This document shows positions 1-8,473 of a stretch of DNA of 55,775 bases, piece after piece. The first letter of the stretch is position 1; every line of letters starts with the position of its first letter. The translations under genes and the position numbers were made by a program. Under the pieces are notes generated by a model that was not told the origin of the DNA, searched no databases, and saw only the letters and a program-made list of their open reading frames with translations. The stretch is taken from the NCBI GenBank assembly GCA_002368795.1, contig DFFG01000099.1:1-55775 (forward strand), read 5' to 3'. The stretch comes from Eubacterium sp. UBA3782. Its GTDB lineage: Bacteria; Bacillota; Clostridia; Lachnospirales; Lachnospiraceae.

Positions 1-576
1 TTCTACGATATCCAGGACGGCAAGATCCGGTACGACGGCATCAACATCAACAAGATCAAGAAGGGCGAGCTGCGGCGCAGCCTTGGTGTCGTTCTTCAGG
101 ATACGCATCTGTTTACCGGCACCGTTATGGAGAACATCCGCTACGGCCGTCTGGCAGCCACCGACGAGGAATGCATCGAGGCGGCAAAGCTGGCCAACGC
201 GGACGGCTTTATCCGCAGACTGCCTGACGGATACAACACCATGCTGGTCAACGACGGCTCCAACCTGAGCCAGGGCCAGAGACAGCTCCTGGCCATCGCC
301 CGCGCGGCAGTCGCCGACCCGCCGGTACTGATCCTGGATGAGGCGACGTCATCCATCGATACCCGTACCGAGCAGCTGGTCCAGAGAGGCATGGACGCTC
401 TGATGAGCGGACGGACATCCTTTGTCATTGCCCACAGACTGTCGACCGTACGCGACGCCGACTGCATCATGGTCCTGGAGAAAGGCCGCATCATCGAGCG
501 CGGCAACCACGACCAGCTGATGGAGCTGAAGGGCAGATACTATCACCTGTACACAGGAAATCAGATTTCCGCATAA
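1..576 (+). CDS. ABC transporter ATP-binding/permease protein, C-terminal part
   Basis: The gene enters from the left edge and is open from base 1, so only the last 191 residues of the nucleotide-binding domain are visible. Seen in order: the Q-loop (VVLQDTHLF), the ABC signature LSQGQRQ, Walker B VLILDEATSSID followed by the D-loop, and the switch histidine in AHRLS. The Walker A motif and any membrane domain lie outside the window. The LSQGQRQ form together with 'TGTVMENIRYG' is typical of MsbA/LmrA-type half exporters with a fused permease (family knowledge), so a multidrug or lipid exporter subunit is likely. The substrate cannot be read. The gene ends directly in a strong terminator. Confidence 0.9.
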   Translation, partial: FYDIQDGKIRYDGININKIKKGELRRSLGVVLQDTHLFTGTVMENIRYGRLAATDEECIEAAKLANADGFIRRLPDGYNTMLVNDGSNLSQGQRQLLAIARAAVADPPVLILDEATSSIDTRTEQLVQRGMDALMSGRTSFVIAHRLSTVRDADCIMVLEKGRIIERGNHDQLMELKGRYYHLYTGNQISA

Positions 577-580
577 AAAG

Positions 581-620
581 AAAAAGGGTGCATGCCTTCG
601 GGGCATGTACCCTTTTTCTT
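581..620. terminator. bidirectional intrinsic terminator
   Basis: An 11-bp stem (GGGTGCATGCC with GGCATGTACCC, one G-T pair) around a short TTCGG loop is flanked by A5 on the left and T5CT5 on the right. It therefore serves both the ABC gene and the convergent GH2 gene. Confidence 0.9.
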
Positions 621-626
621 TTTACT

Positions 627-2594
627 CTAGTCCTTCAGCTTATTGACCCTGCGGTCGTAGGTGAGCAGTCCGTTGATCTCTTCCTCGATGTCAGATACCT
701 GGGTGTAGATGGCGCCGGACAGGCCTTCTTCGCCAAGCTGCCGGATCTCGGCCTGCAGGGCGGCAAAGCGATCTTTTAGTTCGCTGGGATCAGTGATGGT
801 CTGGTAGCCGTAGATCTTGTCGGTCCGGACGTGCCCGGGCACGGGATGTGCCAGGCCGCCGTACTCGGAGATGACGGCAGCGCGAGGGAATTCGCTGTAG
901 AATTCGTCCTCTGGGACCTCCAGGGTGCGGAAGTAGTTGTGGACGCTCTTGTAGTCGCCGGTGCCAAAGTCGTACCACCCGCTGGCGGCGTCGATGGGAC
1001 GTGAGGGATCTAGCTCCCGGACCATCCTGGTGAGCTTTACGGTGGAAAACTGCCCCCAGCCCTCATTGAAAATGACCCAGCCGGCAAGGGAGGGCACATT
1101 GTACAGATGGCGCAGGGTGGCTTTGATCTCGGCGATGTGTTCCCGGCGTCCCTCCGGATTCAGCCGGCCGCAGGCGCGGGCGTTCCAGCCCCGGTTTGTC
1201 TGCACGGGGGGAATGACCGTGGGCAGGTAGGTGACCTCCAGCGTGGATACAGTCTCTCCGCCGTTGACGATGTCCTGCCAGACCAGGATGCCGAGGCGGT
1301 CGCAGTGGTAGTACCAGCGAAGTGGCTCAAGCTTGCAGTGCTTCCGGATGAGATTCATGCCGGCATCTTTCATGGACAAGATGTCAAAGATGAAGGCCTC
1401 ATCGGAGGGCGGCGTCATGAGCCCCTCGGGCCAGTAGCCCTGGTCGAGCACGCCGTTGAAAAAGTACGGGCTGCCGTTCAGAGAGAAACGGGACGTGCCG
1501 TCTTTTGACAAGCCTGTGGAAAAACTGCGCATGGCAAAGTAGATGACCGCGTGATCCGCATCTGCAGATCTTTCGGCAGCGCTTCTGCATACAACAAAAT
1601 CGTTGGGATCGGAAGGAAGAACAGCGGTTTCTTCTGTTTTGGTGTCCTTTTTCTCGGAAAAATCCTCCGGCAGGACCGGTGATTTCTCTGCAGGAAGAAG
1701 GGTGAGCATGGCCGCCTTGTCCTTCAGGCTAAGCTCTGCGTAGTACAGATAGGGATCCTCCGGACTCCAGGGCCGGAAATCCTCCTCTGGGATCGTAAGG
1801 TGTGCAGAGACGGAACTGCCATCCGAGACGAAGGCGCGGACATGGACGCTGCGGCCCCGGTAATCGATGTCGGTACGGATCTCCCGGATATAAACCTGCG
1901 GGACCGCTTCCAGCCATACCGTCTGCCAGATGCCGCTCTGGGCCGTGTAGTACATGCCCTCGGGCTTTAGCCTCTGCTTGCCGATGGTATGATAGCTGGT
2001 GTCGCTGACGTCTCGGCAGATGACCTCCAGGGTGTTTTCTCCGTCGGTCACGAGGGAGGTGATATCCAGGGTAAAGGGCAGATAGCCGCCCAGGTGTCTT
2101 CCGGCTTCCTTTCCGTTGACAAGGACGATGCATTCCTGGTCGACGGCACCAAAGTGCAGGAGAAGGCGGCAGGCATCGGCAGAACCGGGCGTTTTCCCTC
2201 CGGTCAGCTCTGCAGGAAAGAAATGGCGGCGGTACCAGAGCAGCTCACCCGGCTGCAGGGTCCGCCCGACGCCGGAGAGCGGCGCCTCCGGGGAATAGGG
2301 AACCAGGATCCGGCCTGCGGCCGTCCAGGGGCTTGCAGGTGTGAGCACCTGCAGAGGAAGCTCGGCAAGGTCTTTTCCGGAAAAGGACGTGATGCGCCAT
2401 TCCCACCAGCCGTTCAGGTTTTTCCAGGACATATCCCGGACCAGCTGCGGGCGGGGATACTCCGGAAGGGGAACAAAGTCAGGATCCTCTGCCGCCATTT
2501 TCGCGGCAGCCTCGCCCCAGATGGTGGTGAGGTTGTGAAGCTCCTTTTGTTTCTGTCCGATCTGCAGGGAGGACAGCATATCCTTGATTCTCAT
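627..2594 (-). CDS. glycoside hydrolase family 2 protein (beta-galactosidase/glucuronidase-like)
   Basis: The 655-residue protein hydrolyses terminal beta-glycosides by a retaining mechanism (family role). The order is an N-terminal sugar-binding jelly roll (about 45-210, with 'WKNLNGWWEW'), an Ig-like domain (about 220-390, with a low-complexity charged stretch near 315-335) and a TIM barrel. The acid/base Glu is in 'VIFNEGWGQF' (about E511) and the nucleophile is in 'ISEYGG' (about E577). No signal peptide is present, so it should act in the cytoplasm on imported oligosaccharides. The ATG at 2594 has an AGAAGG site six bases upstream. The substrate (galactoside, glucuronide or mannoside) cannot be decided from sequence alone. 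Confidence 0.9.
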   Translation of the reverse strand: MRIKDMLSSLQIGQKQKELHNLTTIWGEAAAKMAAEDPDFVPLPEYPRPQLVRDMSWKNLNGWWEWRITSFSGKDLAELPLQVLTPASPWTAAGRILVPYSPEAPLSGVGRTLQPGELLWYRRHFFPAELTGGKTPGSADACRLLLHFGAVDQECIVLVNGKEAGRHLGGYLPFTLDITSLVTDGENTLEVICRDVSDTSYHTIGKQRLKPEGMYYTAQSGIWQTVWLEAVPQVYIREIRTDIDYRGRSVHVRAFVSDGSSVSAHLTIPEEDFRPWSPEDPYLYYAELSLKDKAAMLTLLPAEKSPVLPEDFSEKKDTKTEETAVLPSDPNDFVVCRSAAERSADADHAVIYFAMRSFSTGLSKDGTSRFSLNGSPYFFNGVLDQGYWPEGLMTPPSDEAFIFDILSMKDAGMNLIRKHCKLEPLRWYYHCDRLGILVWQDIVNGGETVSTLEVTYLPTVIPPVQTNRGWNARACGRLNPEGRREHIAEIKATLRHLYNVPSLAGWVIFNEGWGQFSTVKLTRMVRELDPSRPIDAASGWYDFGTGDYKSVHNYFRTLEVPEDEFYSEFPRAAVISEYGGLAHPVPGHVRTDKIYGYQTITDPSELKDRFAALQAEIRQLGEEGLSGAIYTQVSDIEEEINGLLTYDRRVNKLKD

Positions 2595-2695
2595 GACAGG
2601 CCTTCTTTCTCTAGTCTGTTGTTTACAGGAGAGCGGAAACGGATGCAGCTGCAGCAGGACCGCTTCATTTCTATGATACTGCTGATCATGAAAAA

Positions 2696-2788
2696 CTACA
2701 ACTCACTCGGGGTGTCCCCCGCCTCTATAGGCGGTGGGAATATCAAGTATGACTCAGTAGCGGGTGACAATCCCCGACTGAGTTGTAG
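2696..2788. repeat. 93-nt long-armed stem-loop
   Basis: The arms 2696-2712 and 2772-2788 pair almost perfectly (CTACAACTCACTCGGGG with CCCCGACTGAGTTGTAG). The intervening 59 nt contain a further CCGCC/GGCGG hairpin. Confidence 0.75.
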
Positions 2789-2800
2789 CCTCCGGCGGAT

Positions 2801-2870
2801 CGCAGACGCGCACAGTGGGAGGTGCTTACGCACCGTGCGCGTCGCGGCAAGAACGCCGAGGCGTTCTTGA
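2801..2870. repeat. 70-bp two-hairpin repeat, copy 1
   Basis: The copy is identical, base for base, to 13321-13390. It contains a hairpin with arms GACGCGCAC/GTGCGCGTC enclosing GGTGC/GCACC. Directly after it comes a second hairpin, CAAGAACGCC/GGCGTTCTTG. A degenerate third copy lies at 45466-45537. Confidence 0.9.
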
Positions 2871-3104
2871 ATCATTCGGGGTGCTCCCGCCTCTATGGGC
2901 GGCAGGAACGCTGAGGCGTTCTTGCATGCAGCTTCTTGGGAAGGCTCACAGTTAGGAAGAAAGAAGAATGCGCCAGCTGTCTTTTCAATTGCAGGGTTCT
3001 GTGGTAAAGTAAGACAAAAGCAATTCTGCATCTGGTGTGCAGTGCCATCCTTAGGATGTGCAGCGCCTGCCGGATGTTTCAGCCTGAAGGAGGAAAAAGG
3101 GGAA

Positions 3105-3521
3105 ATGAATATTATCTGGCAGGACCGCAAACGGTATTTCGGGCTTCCGATTTCTTTTACGAAGTACAGTATTGGTGACGACCGGCTTTTTGTGGAGACC
3201 GGATTTTTCACCACGAAGATCGATGAAGTTCTTCTGTACCGTATCCGTGATATCTCTCTGACGATCACACTGGGTCAGAAGCTGTTTGGTGTGGGCACGG
3301 TCACCGTCTATTCCTCCGACAAGAGCATCCCGAGCCTTGAACTCAAGAATATCCGCAAACCCAGAGAGGTCAAGGAGATCCTTCACAAGGAAGTGGAGGC
3401 GATGAAGATGAAGAAGCGGATGCGCGTCAACGAGATCCTGGACAGCCCGTACGATGATGCGGATGGCGACGGGAATCCGGACGGTGAGTTTGACGATCTG
3501 TATGAGGATGACAATTTGTGA
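3105..3521 (+). CDS. PH domain-containing protein (bacterial PH, YdbS/YdbT-like)
   Basis: The 138-residue protein has one bacterial PH-type domain (about 1-100: 'FTKYSIGDDRLFVETGFF', then 'LLYRIRDISL' and 'GTVTVYSSD') and an acidic Asp-rich tail (about 112-138). The ATG at 3105 is chosen because GGAGG (3089-3093) precedes it at usable spacing; the open frame runs further upstream, but only through the repeat region. The domain binds lipids or proteins in other families; no enzymatic role is visible. There is no membrane segment, unlike many YdbS-type proteins. A terminator follows at once. Confidence 0.8.
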   Translation: MNIIWQDRKRYFGLPISFTKYSIGDDRLFVETGFFTTKIDEVLLYRIRDISLTITLGQKLFGVGTVTVYSSDKSIPSLELKNIRKPREVKEILHKEVEAMKMKKRMRVNEILDSPYDDADGDGNPDGEFDDLYEDDNL

Positions 3522-3564
3522 TCCTATGCACAGCAGTGCGCAGGAAATAGGAGAAGCATTTCGG

Positions 3565-3600
3565 GAGAGGGCGAAACGCAGACGCCCTCTCTTTTCGTTT
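3565..3600 (+). terminator. intrinsic terminator
   Basis: A perfect 9-bp stem (GAGAGGGCG/CGCCCTCTC, 3565-3573 with 3583-3591) is followed by TTTTCGTTT. Confidence 0.9.
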
Positions 3601-3717
3601 ATATTTTCTTAATTTGCTATCGATTTATGATACTGGTATTCTTTATTTAGATATCACGATGAGTGGGGAAGCAGCAGGACATACTTCATAGAGGCAGTAT
3701 TTTTCTGAGGTAGACAG

Positions 3718-6426
3718 ATGAGAGCAGTGCGTACCAGAACTGAATACCTGTATGATCCTGTCGGGATCAGCGAAAAAACGCCGCAGCTGATGTGGAACTG
3801 TGAGGGCGGTATCCGGCAGACCGCCTGCCGCGTCCAGGCCCGCCGGGCATCCGGCCACAGAGAAGGACGCAGGGCAGAGGATACCTGGGAGGAGAAAGAG
3901 CTCCTGTGGGATACCGGACGTGTGGAGACATCTGCCATGCGGATCCGCTACGCAGGCAAGCCGCTGGGTTCCCGAAGCCGGGTCGAGTGGCGTGTCTGCC
4001 TCTGGGACGAGAAGGATGAGGCCGGCGAGTGGAGCAGCCCCGCATATTTTGAGCTGGGTCTGCTGGAGATCCATGACTGGGCGGCACGGTGGATCGATCC
4101 GGAGCTTCCAAATGCAGACAGAAGGAAAAAAACGCTGCCGATCCCTGAGGGCCTTGGACGGCGGGAGAGCCGGCGGTTTGTCCGGGAGTGGGCCGGCAGG
4201 CGTCCGGCATCCTGTCTGAGAAAGCACTTTGTCCTTGAGGCGTGGAAGCGGCCATCGGAAGGCGGGAGAGAAACGGAGATCGCCAGACTGTATGTGACAT
4301 CCCACGGGATCTACGATGTCTGGATCAACGGCAGTCATGTCGACGGCTATTTTCTGGCACCGGGCTTCTGTCAGATCCCAGAGAGGCTCCAGGTGCAGAC
4401 CTATGATGTGGCGGAGCTTCTTGTTCCGGGAGAAAATGAGATTTTTGTGACGCTTGGCGACGGCTGGTACAGGAGCGTTCAAAACCCGATGCTGCACATG
4501 GACCCCTTTGGGGAAGATCTGGCCCTGCTTTTGCAGCTGGAGGTCGCCGGACGGCCTGTGGCCGTGACCGGTCAGGACTGGACCGCGTCCCAGGATGGAC
4601 CTCTTGGCATGAACGACATCGTGATGGGCGAATACGTCGATGCGAGAAGAGAGCCGGTCAGCGGATGGCATCCGGTGACCGTGCAGAGTTTTGGTTACCG
4701 GAATCTTACCGGGACGGATACCTGCCCGGTGACTGGCCATGAGATCCTGATGCCGGAGATCATCACCACACCTGCCGGTGAGACGGTGCTGGACTTCGGA
4801 CAGGTGATCGCCGGTTTTGTCCAGATGGACATCAACGCATCCGAAGGAGAGACGCTGATCCTCTCCCATGGAGAGACGCTGGACGGAAATGGCAATTTTG
4901 TCGCGGGTACGCGCCAGGATCCGCCGGATCCGCGGACCTGTCAGCAGGTCTGGTACATCTGTAAAAACGGAAGAAATTCCTATCATCCGACCAAATGCTG
5001 GTTTAGCTTCCGCTATGTGAAGCTGGAGGGAGACTGGGTCTTCCGGAACCTGACCAGGAAAAACGGCAGAAGCATCTTCCGGCAGGGCGCCTTTACGGCG
5101 ATCGCGGTCTATTCGGACATGGAGGAGACCGGCCAGTTTACCTGCGGCAATTCCGATATCAACCGGCTGCTGGAAAATGCCCGATGGAGCATGAAGGGAA
5201 ATTTTGTAGATATCCCCGCAAGGGACAGATGCGGCTGTGCCGGTGATCTTCAGGTGTTTGCCGGTACGGCGATGTACCTGATGGACAGCTGGCCGGTCCT
5301 GCGGCGCTGGCTACGGGAACTGGCCGCCACGCAGTTTATGGATGGCTGTGTGCGGCAGATCGCGCCGTTTAACGGAAAGCGAAGCGATTTTGACGGGAGC
5401 GCCGGATGGAGCGATGCTTTTGTCACCCTTCCATGGCAGATGACGGAGCGCTACGATGATCCGTCGGCTGCCGGAGAGCTGTACGAACAGATGCGTGCCT
5501 ATGTCCTGTTCTGCCTGAATCGTGCAGAAAAGACCAGGCTGCGGCATGCGGTCCTACGCCGTGATCTGAAGCCCTATCTGAATGATCAGGGGGCGCACTG
5601 GGGAGACGGTAAAGGACCCGGGACAGGAAGAATCGCGGCCGCCATCCGGAAACGTTCGGATCTGTCGGCCGGGGAGGCGACAGCCTGGCTGTCTGCCGTC
5701 TGCCGCAGTATGGCGCAGCTGGCGGAGCGTCTGGGAAAGATGGAGGATTCCAAGAGATTCCAGGCAGCCGGGGAAAAGGCAGCGGAGGCCTACAGCGCCG
5801 GATTTTTGCGGCGGGGGCGCGTGCCAAGAAGCCGGCAGCAGAGCGATTACGTGCTGCCGCTCTCCATGGGCCTTCTGAAGCCGGGACAGAGCTACCTGAC
5901 GGCAGAAGCGCTGGCGGAGAATATCCATCGGAATCACAATCACCTGAATACAGGTTTTCTGACCACCCACGAGCTTCTTTATGTGCTCACCGATAATGGC
6001 CAGGCCTCGACGGCCTATGATCTGCTTTTGCAGACCGAGGAGCCCGGATGGATCAGTGAGATCCGCAGGGGTGCAACGACCATCTGGGAACGGTGGGATG
6101 GCATCGACAGAAAAGGCAATGTCAACGGTTCGCTGAACCATTATGCCGGCGGATCCGTGGCCGGCTGGCTGTTTGGCCGCGTGCTGGGCATCGTCGTGGA
6201 GGATGGCAGGATCACGATCCGGCCATGGCCGGATGGCAGACTCCGGTATGCGGAAGGAAGTTACCTGTCTCCCTTTGGTCTGATCGGCTCCGGATGGGCC
6301 TATACCGGAGACGGGATCGAAGTTCATGTAAAAATACCGGCAAACTGCACGGCAACCGTCGTTCTGCCGGATGGCAGACAGGTGCAGGCAGGTCCGGGCG
6401 AACACCGGTATACGCTGGCCGGATAA
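3718..6426 (+). CDS. alpha-L-rhamnosidase, glycoside hydrolase family 78
   Basis: The 902-residue protein removes terminal alpha-L-rhamnose by inversion (family role). It opens with 'EYLYDPVGI', the usual N-terminal fibronectin-like module. The beta-sandwich follows ('RKHFVLE..LYVTSHGIYDVWING'), then the rhamnosidase domain ('LDFGQVIAGFVQMD') and the (alpha/alpha)6 barrel (about 480-800) with a C-terminal beta domain. The catalytic region reads RDRCGCAGD (502-510) where the family usually has RERAGWTGD, so Asp503 stands where the general-acid Glu is expected. The C-terminal Glu in 'TTIWERWDG' (about E791) is intact. No signal peptide is seen, so it is likely cytoplasmic. The Shine-Dalgarno is modest (GAGG before the ATG). 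Confidence 0.92.
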   Translation: MRAVRTRTEYLYDPVGISEKTPQLMWNCEGGIRQTACRVQARRASGHREGRRAEDTWEEKELLWDTGRVETSAMRIRYAGKPLGSRSRVEWRVCLWDEKDEAGEWSSPAYFELGLLEIHDWAARWIDPELPNADRRKKTLPIPEGLGRRESRRFVREWAGRRPASCLRKHFVLEAWKRPSEGGRETEIARLYVTSHGIYDVWINGSHVDGYFLAPGFCQIPERLQVQTYDVAELLVPGENEIFVTLGDGWYRSVQNPMLHMDPFGEDLALLLQLEVAGRPVAVTGQDWTASQDGPLGMNDIVMGEYVDARREPVSGWHPVTVQSFGYRNLTGTDTCPVTGHEILMPEIITTPAGETVLDFGQVIAGFVQMDINASEGETLILSHGETLDGNGNFVAGTRQDPPDPRTCQQVWYICKNGRNSYHPTKCWFSFRYVKLEGDWVFRNLTRKNGRSIFRQGAFTAIAVYSDMEETGQFTCGNSDINRLLENARWSMKGNFVDIPARDRCGCAGDLQVFAGTAMYLMDSWPVLRRWLRELAATQFMDGCVRQIAPFNGKRSDFDGSAGWSDAFVTLPWQMTERYDDPSAAGELYEQMRAYVLFCLNRAEKTRLRHAVLRRDLKPYLNDQGAHWGDGKGPGTGRIAAAIRKRSDLSAGEATAWLSAVCRSMAQLAERLGKMEDSKRFQAAGEKAAEAYSAGFLRRGRVPRSRQQSDYVLPLSMGLLKPGQSYLTAEALAENIHRNHNHLNTGFLTTHELLYVLTDNGQASTAYDLLLQTEEPGWISEIRRGATTIWERWDGIDRKGNVNGSLNHYAGGSVAGWLFGRVLGIVVEDGRITIRPWPDGRLRYAEGSYLSPFGLIGSGWAYTGDGIEVHVKIPANCTATVVLPDGRQVQAGPGEHRYTLAG

Positions 6427-6494
6427 AATAAATAAGACGCACTGACAGCAGAAGGGGGATGCTCCTTTCCGGCGTCAGTATTCAATGTTTTACT

Positions 6495-6512
6495 GCCGGC
6501 AGCGTGGCCGGC
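6495..6512 (+). promoter_or_regulatory. hairpin with ANTAR-like hexaloop ahead of the GS-like gene
   Basis: A six-base-pair stem (GCCGGC/GCCGGC) closes the loop AGCGTG, which has A at position 1 and G at position 4, the pattern recognised by ANTAR proteins in known dual-hexaloop RNAs. It lies 24 nt before the chosen start of the GS-like gene, and the following gene encodes an ANTAR protein. A second hexaloop and an overlapping terminator, both expected in the known motif, are not clear. An upstream hairpin (about 6449-6464) has a four-base loop. Confidence 0.3.
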
Positions 6513-6536
6513 ATGCAGAAGAAAGCAGGAACAGAA

Positions 6537-7754
6537 ATGAAAACGAAGGAAGATATTTTAAGGCAGATCAGCGATGAGGATGTGGAATTTATCCGTCTGC
6601 AGTTTACGGATCCCTGGGGCTATCTGAAGAATGCGGCGGTCACGCCGGGAGAGCTCGAGAAGGTCCTGGAGCACGGCTATGTGTTTGACGGAAGAGAGGT
6701 CTTCCGCACAGAGGAGGAGCTGTATCTTAAGCCCGACCTGGACACACTGACCATCCTTCCCTGGAGACCCCAGTCCGACAAGGTCGCCCGTCTGATCTGC
6801 GATGTCTGCACCGAGGACGGCGAAGAATTCGCACGCAGCCCGCGGACGATCCTCAAGCGGACGCTGAAGGAGGCAGGCGATGCCGGCTACAGCTTTTATA
6901 TTGATCCGGAGTTTGAGTTTTTCCTGTTTCACACCGACGAAAACGGGGAGCCGACCACGGTGACCCATGAGCACGCCGGCTATATGGATGTGGGCCCGGT
7001 GGATCTGGGTGAAAATGCCCGGCGCGATATGGTCCTGATGCTGGAGCAGATGGGCTTTAACATCCGGACATCCTACCACGAGTCTGCCCCGGCGCAGCAC
7101 GAGATCGACTTTGAAGAGGGGATGCCCCTTTCCATCGCGGACGATATCATGACCTTCAAGTCGGCGGTGCGGGCGATCGCCACCCGGTTTGGCCTGCACG
7201 CCACCTTTATGCCTCAGCCGATCAAGGGGATCCCGGGATCCGGCATGCATCTGAACCTGTCGGTCTATCATGGGGATTACAACATCCTGAAAAGTCCGGC
7301 AGCCGGAGACATGGAATCCGAGGGCGGCTGTTTTATCGGCGGCATCATGGAGCATGTGCCGGCGATCTATGCCGTTACAAATCCGCTGGTCAATTCCTAC
7401 AAGCGGACATTTGAGAAAAGGATCCGGGTCCGCACCCGCAGGGGTGAGGACGTCAAGGTCGAGCTCTGTTTCCCGGATCCGACCGCCAATCCCTACCTTG
7501 CCCTGGCCGTGATCATCCAGGCCGGCATAAAGGGAGTGGAGAAAAAACAGGTGCCCGCGAAGGATCTGCTGCTCCAGGATCTCCCGGAGGATCTGAAGGA
7601 GGCTGTCCGCAACCTGCAGAGCGACGAGGTGATCCGCCAGGCGATGGGCACAGATTTTGCTTCCCTGTATGCGGAGGTAAAGCTTGACGAGTGGCGGGAA
7701 TATCTCGCGGAGATCTCCAGATGGGAGCTCCAGAAGTATCTGTACAGAGTCTGA
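6537..7754 (+). CDS. glutamine synthetase-like protein (type I) with deleted active-site flap
   Basis: The 405-residue protein aligns along its length with Firmicute GlnA, which makes glutamine from glutamate, ammonia and ATP. Retained: 'FIRLQFTD', 'PEFEFFLF' (E125/E127), 'PAQHEIDF', 'GSGMHLNLS' and 'NPLVNSYKR'. Lost: about 16 residues between NSYKR and the VEL..PDP motif, which removes the Glu flap and the NRS arginine; the DGSSIEG loop is four residues shorter (DGREVF); and the VEVR/VELR arginine is Cys. The frame is intact, so this is divergence rather than a frameshift. The start at 6537 fits homologs and an AGGA site; the upstream frame would put the hairpin into coding sequence. It is probably not a normal GS and may be regulatory. 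Confidence 0.82.
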   Translation: MKTKEDILRQISDEDVEFIRLQFTDPWGYLKNAAVTPGELEKVLEHGYVFDGREVFRTEEELYLKPDLDTLTILPWRPQSDKVARLICDVCTEDGEEFARSPRTILKRTLKEAGDAGYSFYIDPEFEFFLFHTDENGEPTTVTHEHAGYMDVGPVDLGENARRDMVLMLEQMGFNIRTSYHESAPAQHEIDFEEGMPLSIADDIMTFKSAVRAIATRFGLHATFMPQPIKGIPGSGMHLNLSVYHGDYNILKSPAAGDMESEGGCFIGGIMEHVPAIYAVTNPLVNSYKRTFEKRIRVRTRRGEDVKVELCFPDPTANPYLALAVIIQAGIKGVEKKQVPAKDLLLQDLPEDLKEAVRNLQSDEVIRQAMGTDFASLYAEVKLDEWREYLAEISRWELQKYLYRV

Positions 7755-7833
7755 CAGACTGCGCAGGATGGAGGATACTCCTTGCATCCGATAGGATAGA
7801 TGGTCGGTAACACAGCAAACAGAGGTCGGCAGT

Positions 7834-8388
7834 TTGGGAAGTGTAATACTAGCTTTACCGAAAATTGAAGACTCAAGGCGCATAAGCGGGTACCTGCAGA
7901 GGTACGGGATCGAGCCCTTTGCCATTTGCCGGGCAGGCGCCGGTGCCCTGTCCAAGGCGTACCAGCTGGAGAGCGGCGTCATCATCTGCAGCCACAGGCT
8001 GGCGGATATGTCGGCGGAGGACCTTGCCGGACGGCTTCCGGAGAATTTTGAGATCCTCCTTCTGACGGCGAGGGAGATGCAGGATGACTGCCCGTCAGGT
8101 GCCGTGCCGCTTCTGTTTCCCTGCAAGGTGTCGGAGCTGGTGCGCGCCGTCCGGACCATCCTGGAGCGCAGAGACCGCAGGATCCGGGAGGAACGTGCCG
8201 CGAACCGGAAGAGGCGCTACACCGAAACGGAGCAGAATTACATCAACAACGCCAAGGCGATGCTGATGCAAAAGCGCGATATGACCGAGCCCGAGGCGTT
8301 CCGGTATATCCAGAAGACCAGCATGGACACGGGAAGGAGCATGGTGGAGACGGCGCAGATGATCCTGCGGCTCGGCATGCAGTTCTGA
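7834..8388 (+). CDS. ANTAR domain response-regulator-like RNA-binding protein
   Basis: The 184-residue protein has a degenerate receiver-like domain (1-110; 'GSVILALPKIEDSRRI', 'ILLLTA'). It lacks a clear phosphoacceptor Asp, having 'GVIICSHRL' where the acidic site would be expected. A coiled linker (115-135) and a C-terminal ANTAR three-helix domain (about 130-182, 'AKAMLMQKRDMTEPEAFRYI') follow. ANTAR proteins prevent transcription termination by binding paired hexaloop hairpins and often control nitrogen genes (family knowledge). No ATG is in frame; the TTG at 7834 follows AGAGG. It lies 79 bp after the GS-like gene, probably in one operon, which suggests a nitrogen-control pair. Confidence 0.82.
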   Translation: MGSVILALPKIEDSRRISGYLQRYGIEPFAICRAGAGALSKAYQLESGVIICSHRLADMSAEDLAGRLPENFEILLLTAREMQDDCPSGAVPLLFPCKVSELVRAVRTILERRDRRIREERAANRKRRYTETEQNYINNAKAMLMQKRDMTEPEAFRYIQKTSMDTGRSMVETAQMILRLGMQF

Positions 8389-8418
8389 ACGGCAGAAAGA
8401 AGGATTATAGAAGGCACA

Positions 8419-8473
8419 AAGCCGGCTGTTTGGCATAAGATGAAGGATTCCTCTTGTGCCAGACGGCCGGCTT
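8419..8473. repeat. 17-bp-armed inverted repeat between ANTAR gene and DUF1810 gene
   Basis: Arms 8419-8435 and 8457-8473 pair over 17 positions with two G-T pairs. There is no U-tract on the plus strand, so it is not a classical terminator. The right arm overlaps the likely -35 of the next promoter. Confidence 0.6.

Larger units (their letters stand above)
2595..3104. other. intergenic region built of hairpins and repeats
   Basis: This 510-base gap lies between the divergent GH2 and PH-domain genes. It holds a 93-nt stem-loop (2696-2788), the exact 70-bp repeat (2801-2870) and a second imperfect copy of the sequence CGGGGTG..CCCGCCTCTAT.GGCGG (first near 2709-2738, again near 2877-2907). 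The second copy is followed by another GGAACGC/GCGTTCTTG hairpin (2908-2924). No convincing gene is seen. Promoters for both flanking genes must lie here, but I could not place them with confidence. Confidence 0.6.

Noticed and set aside
6537..7754. Frameshift or sequencing gap in the GS-like gene
   Set aside because: The frame is continuous and family motifs resume in frame on both sides of each shortened segment, so the changes look evolutionary.
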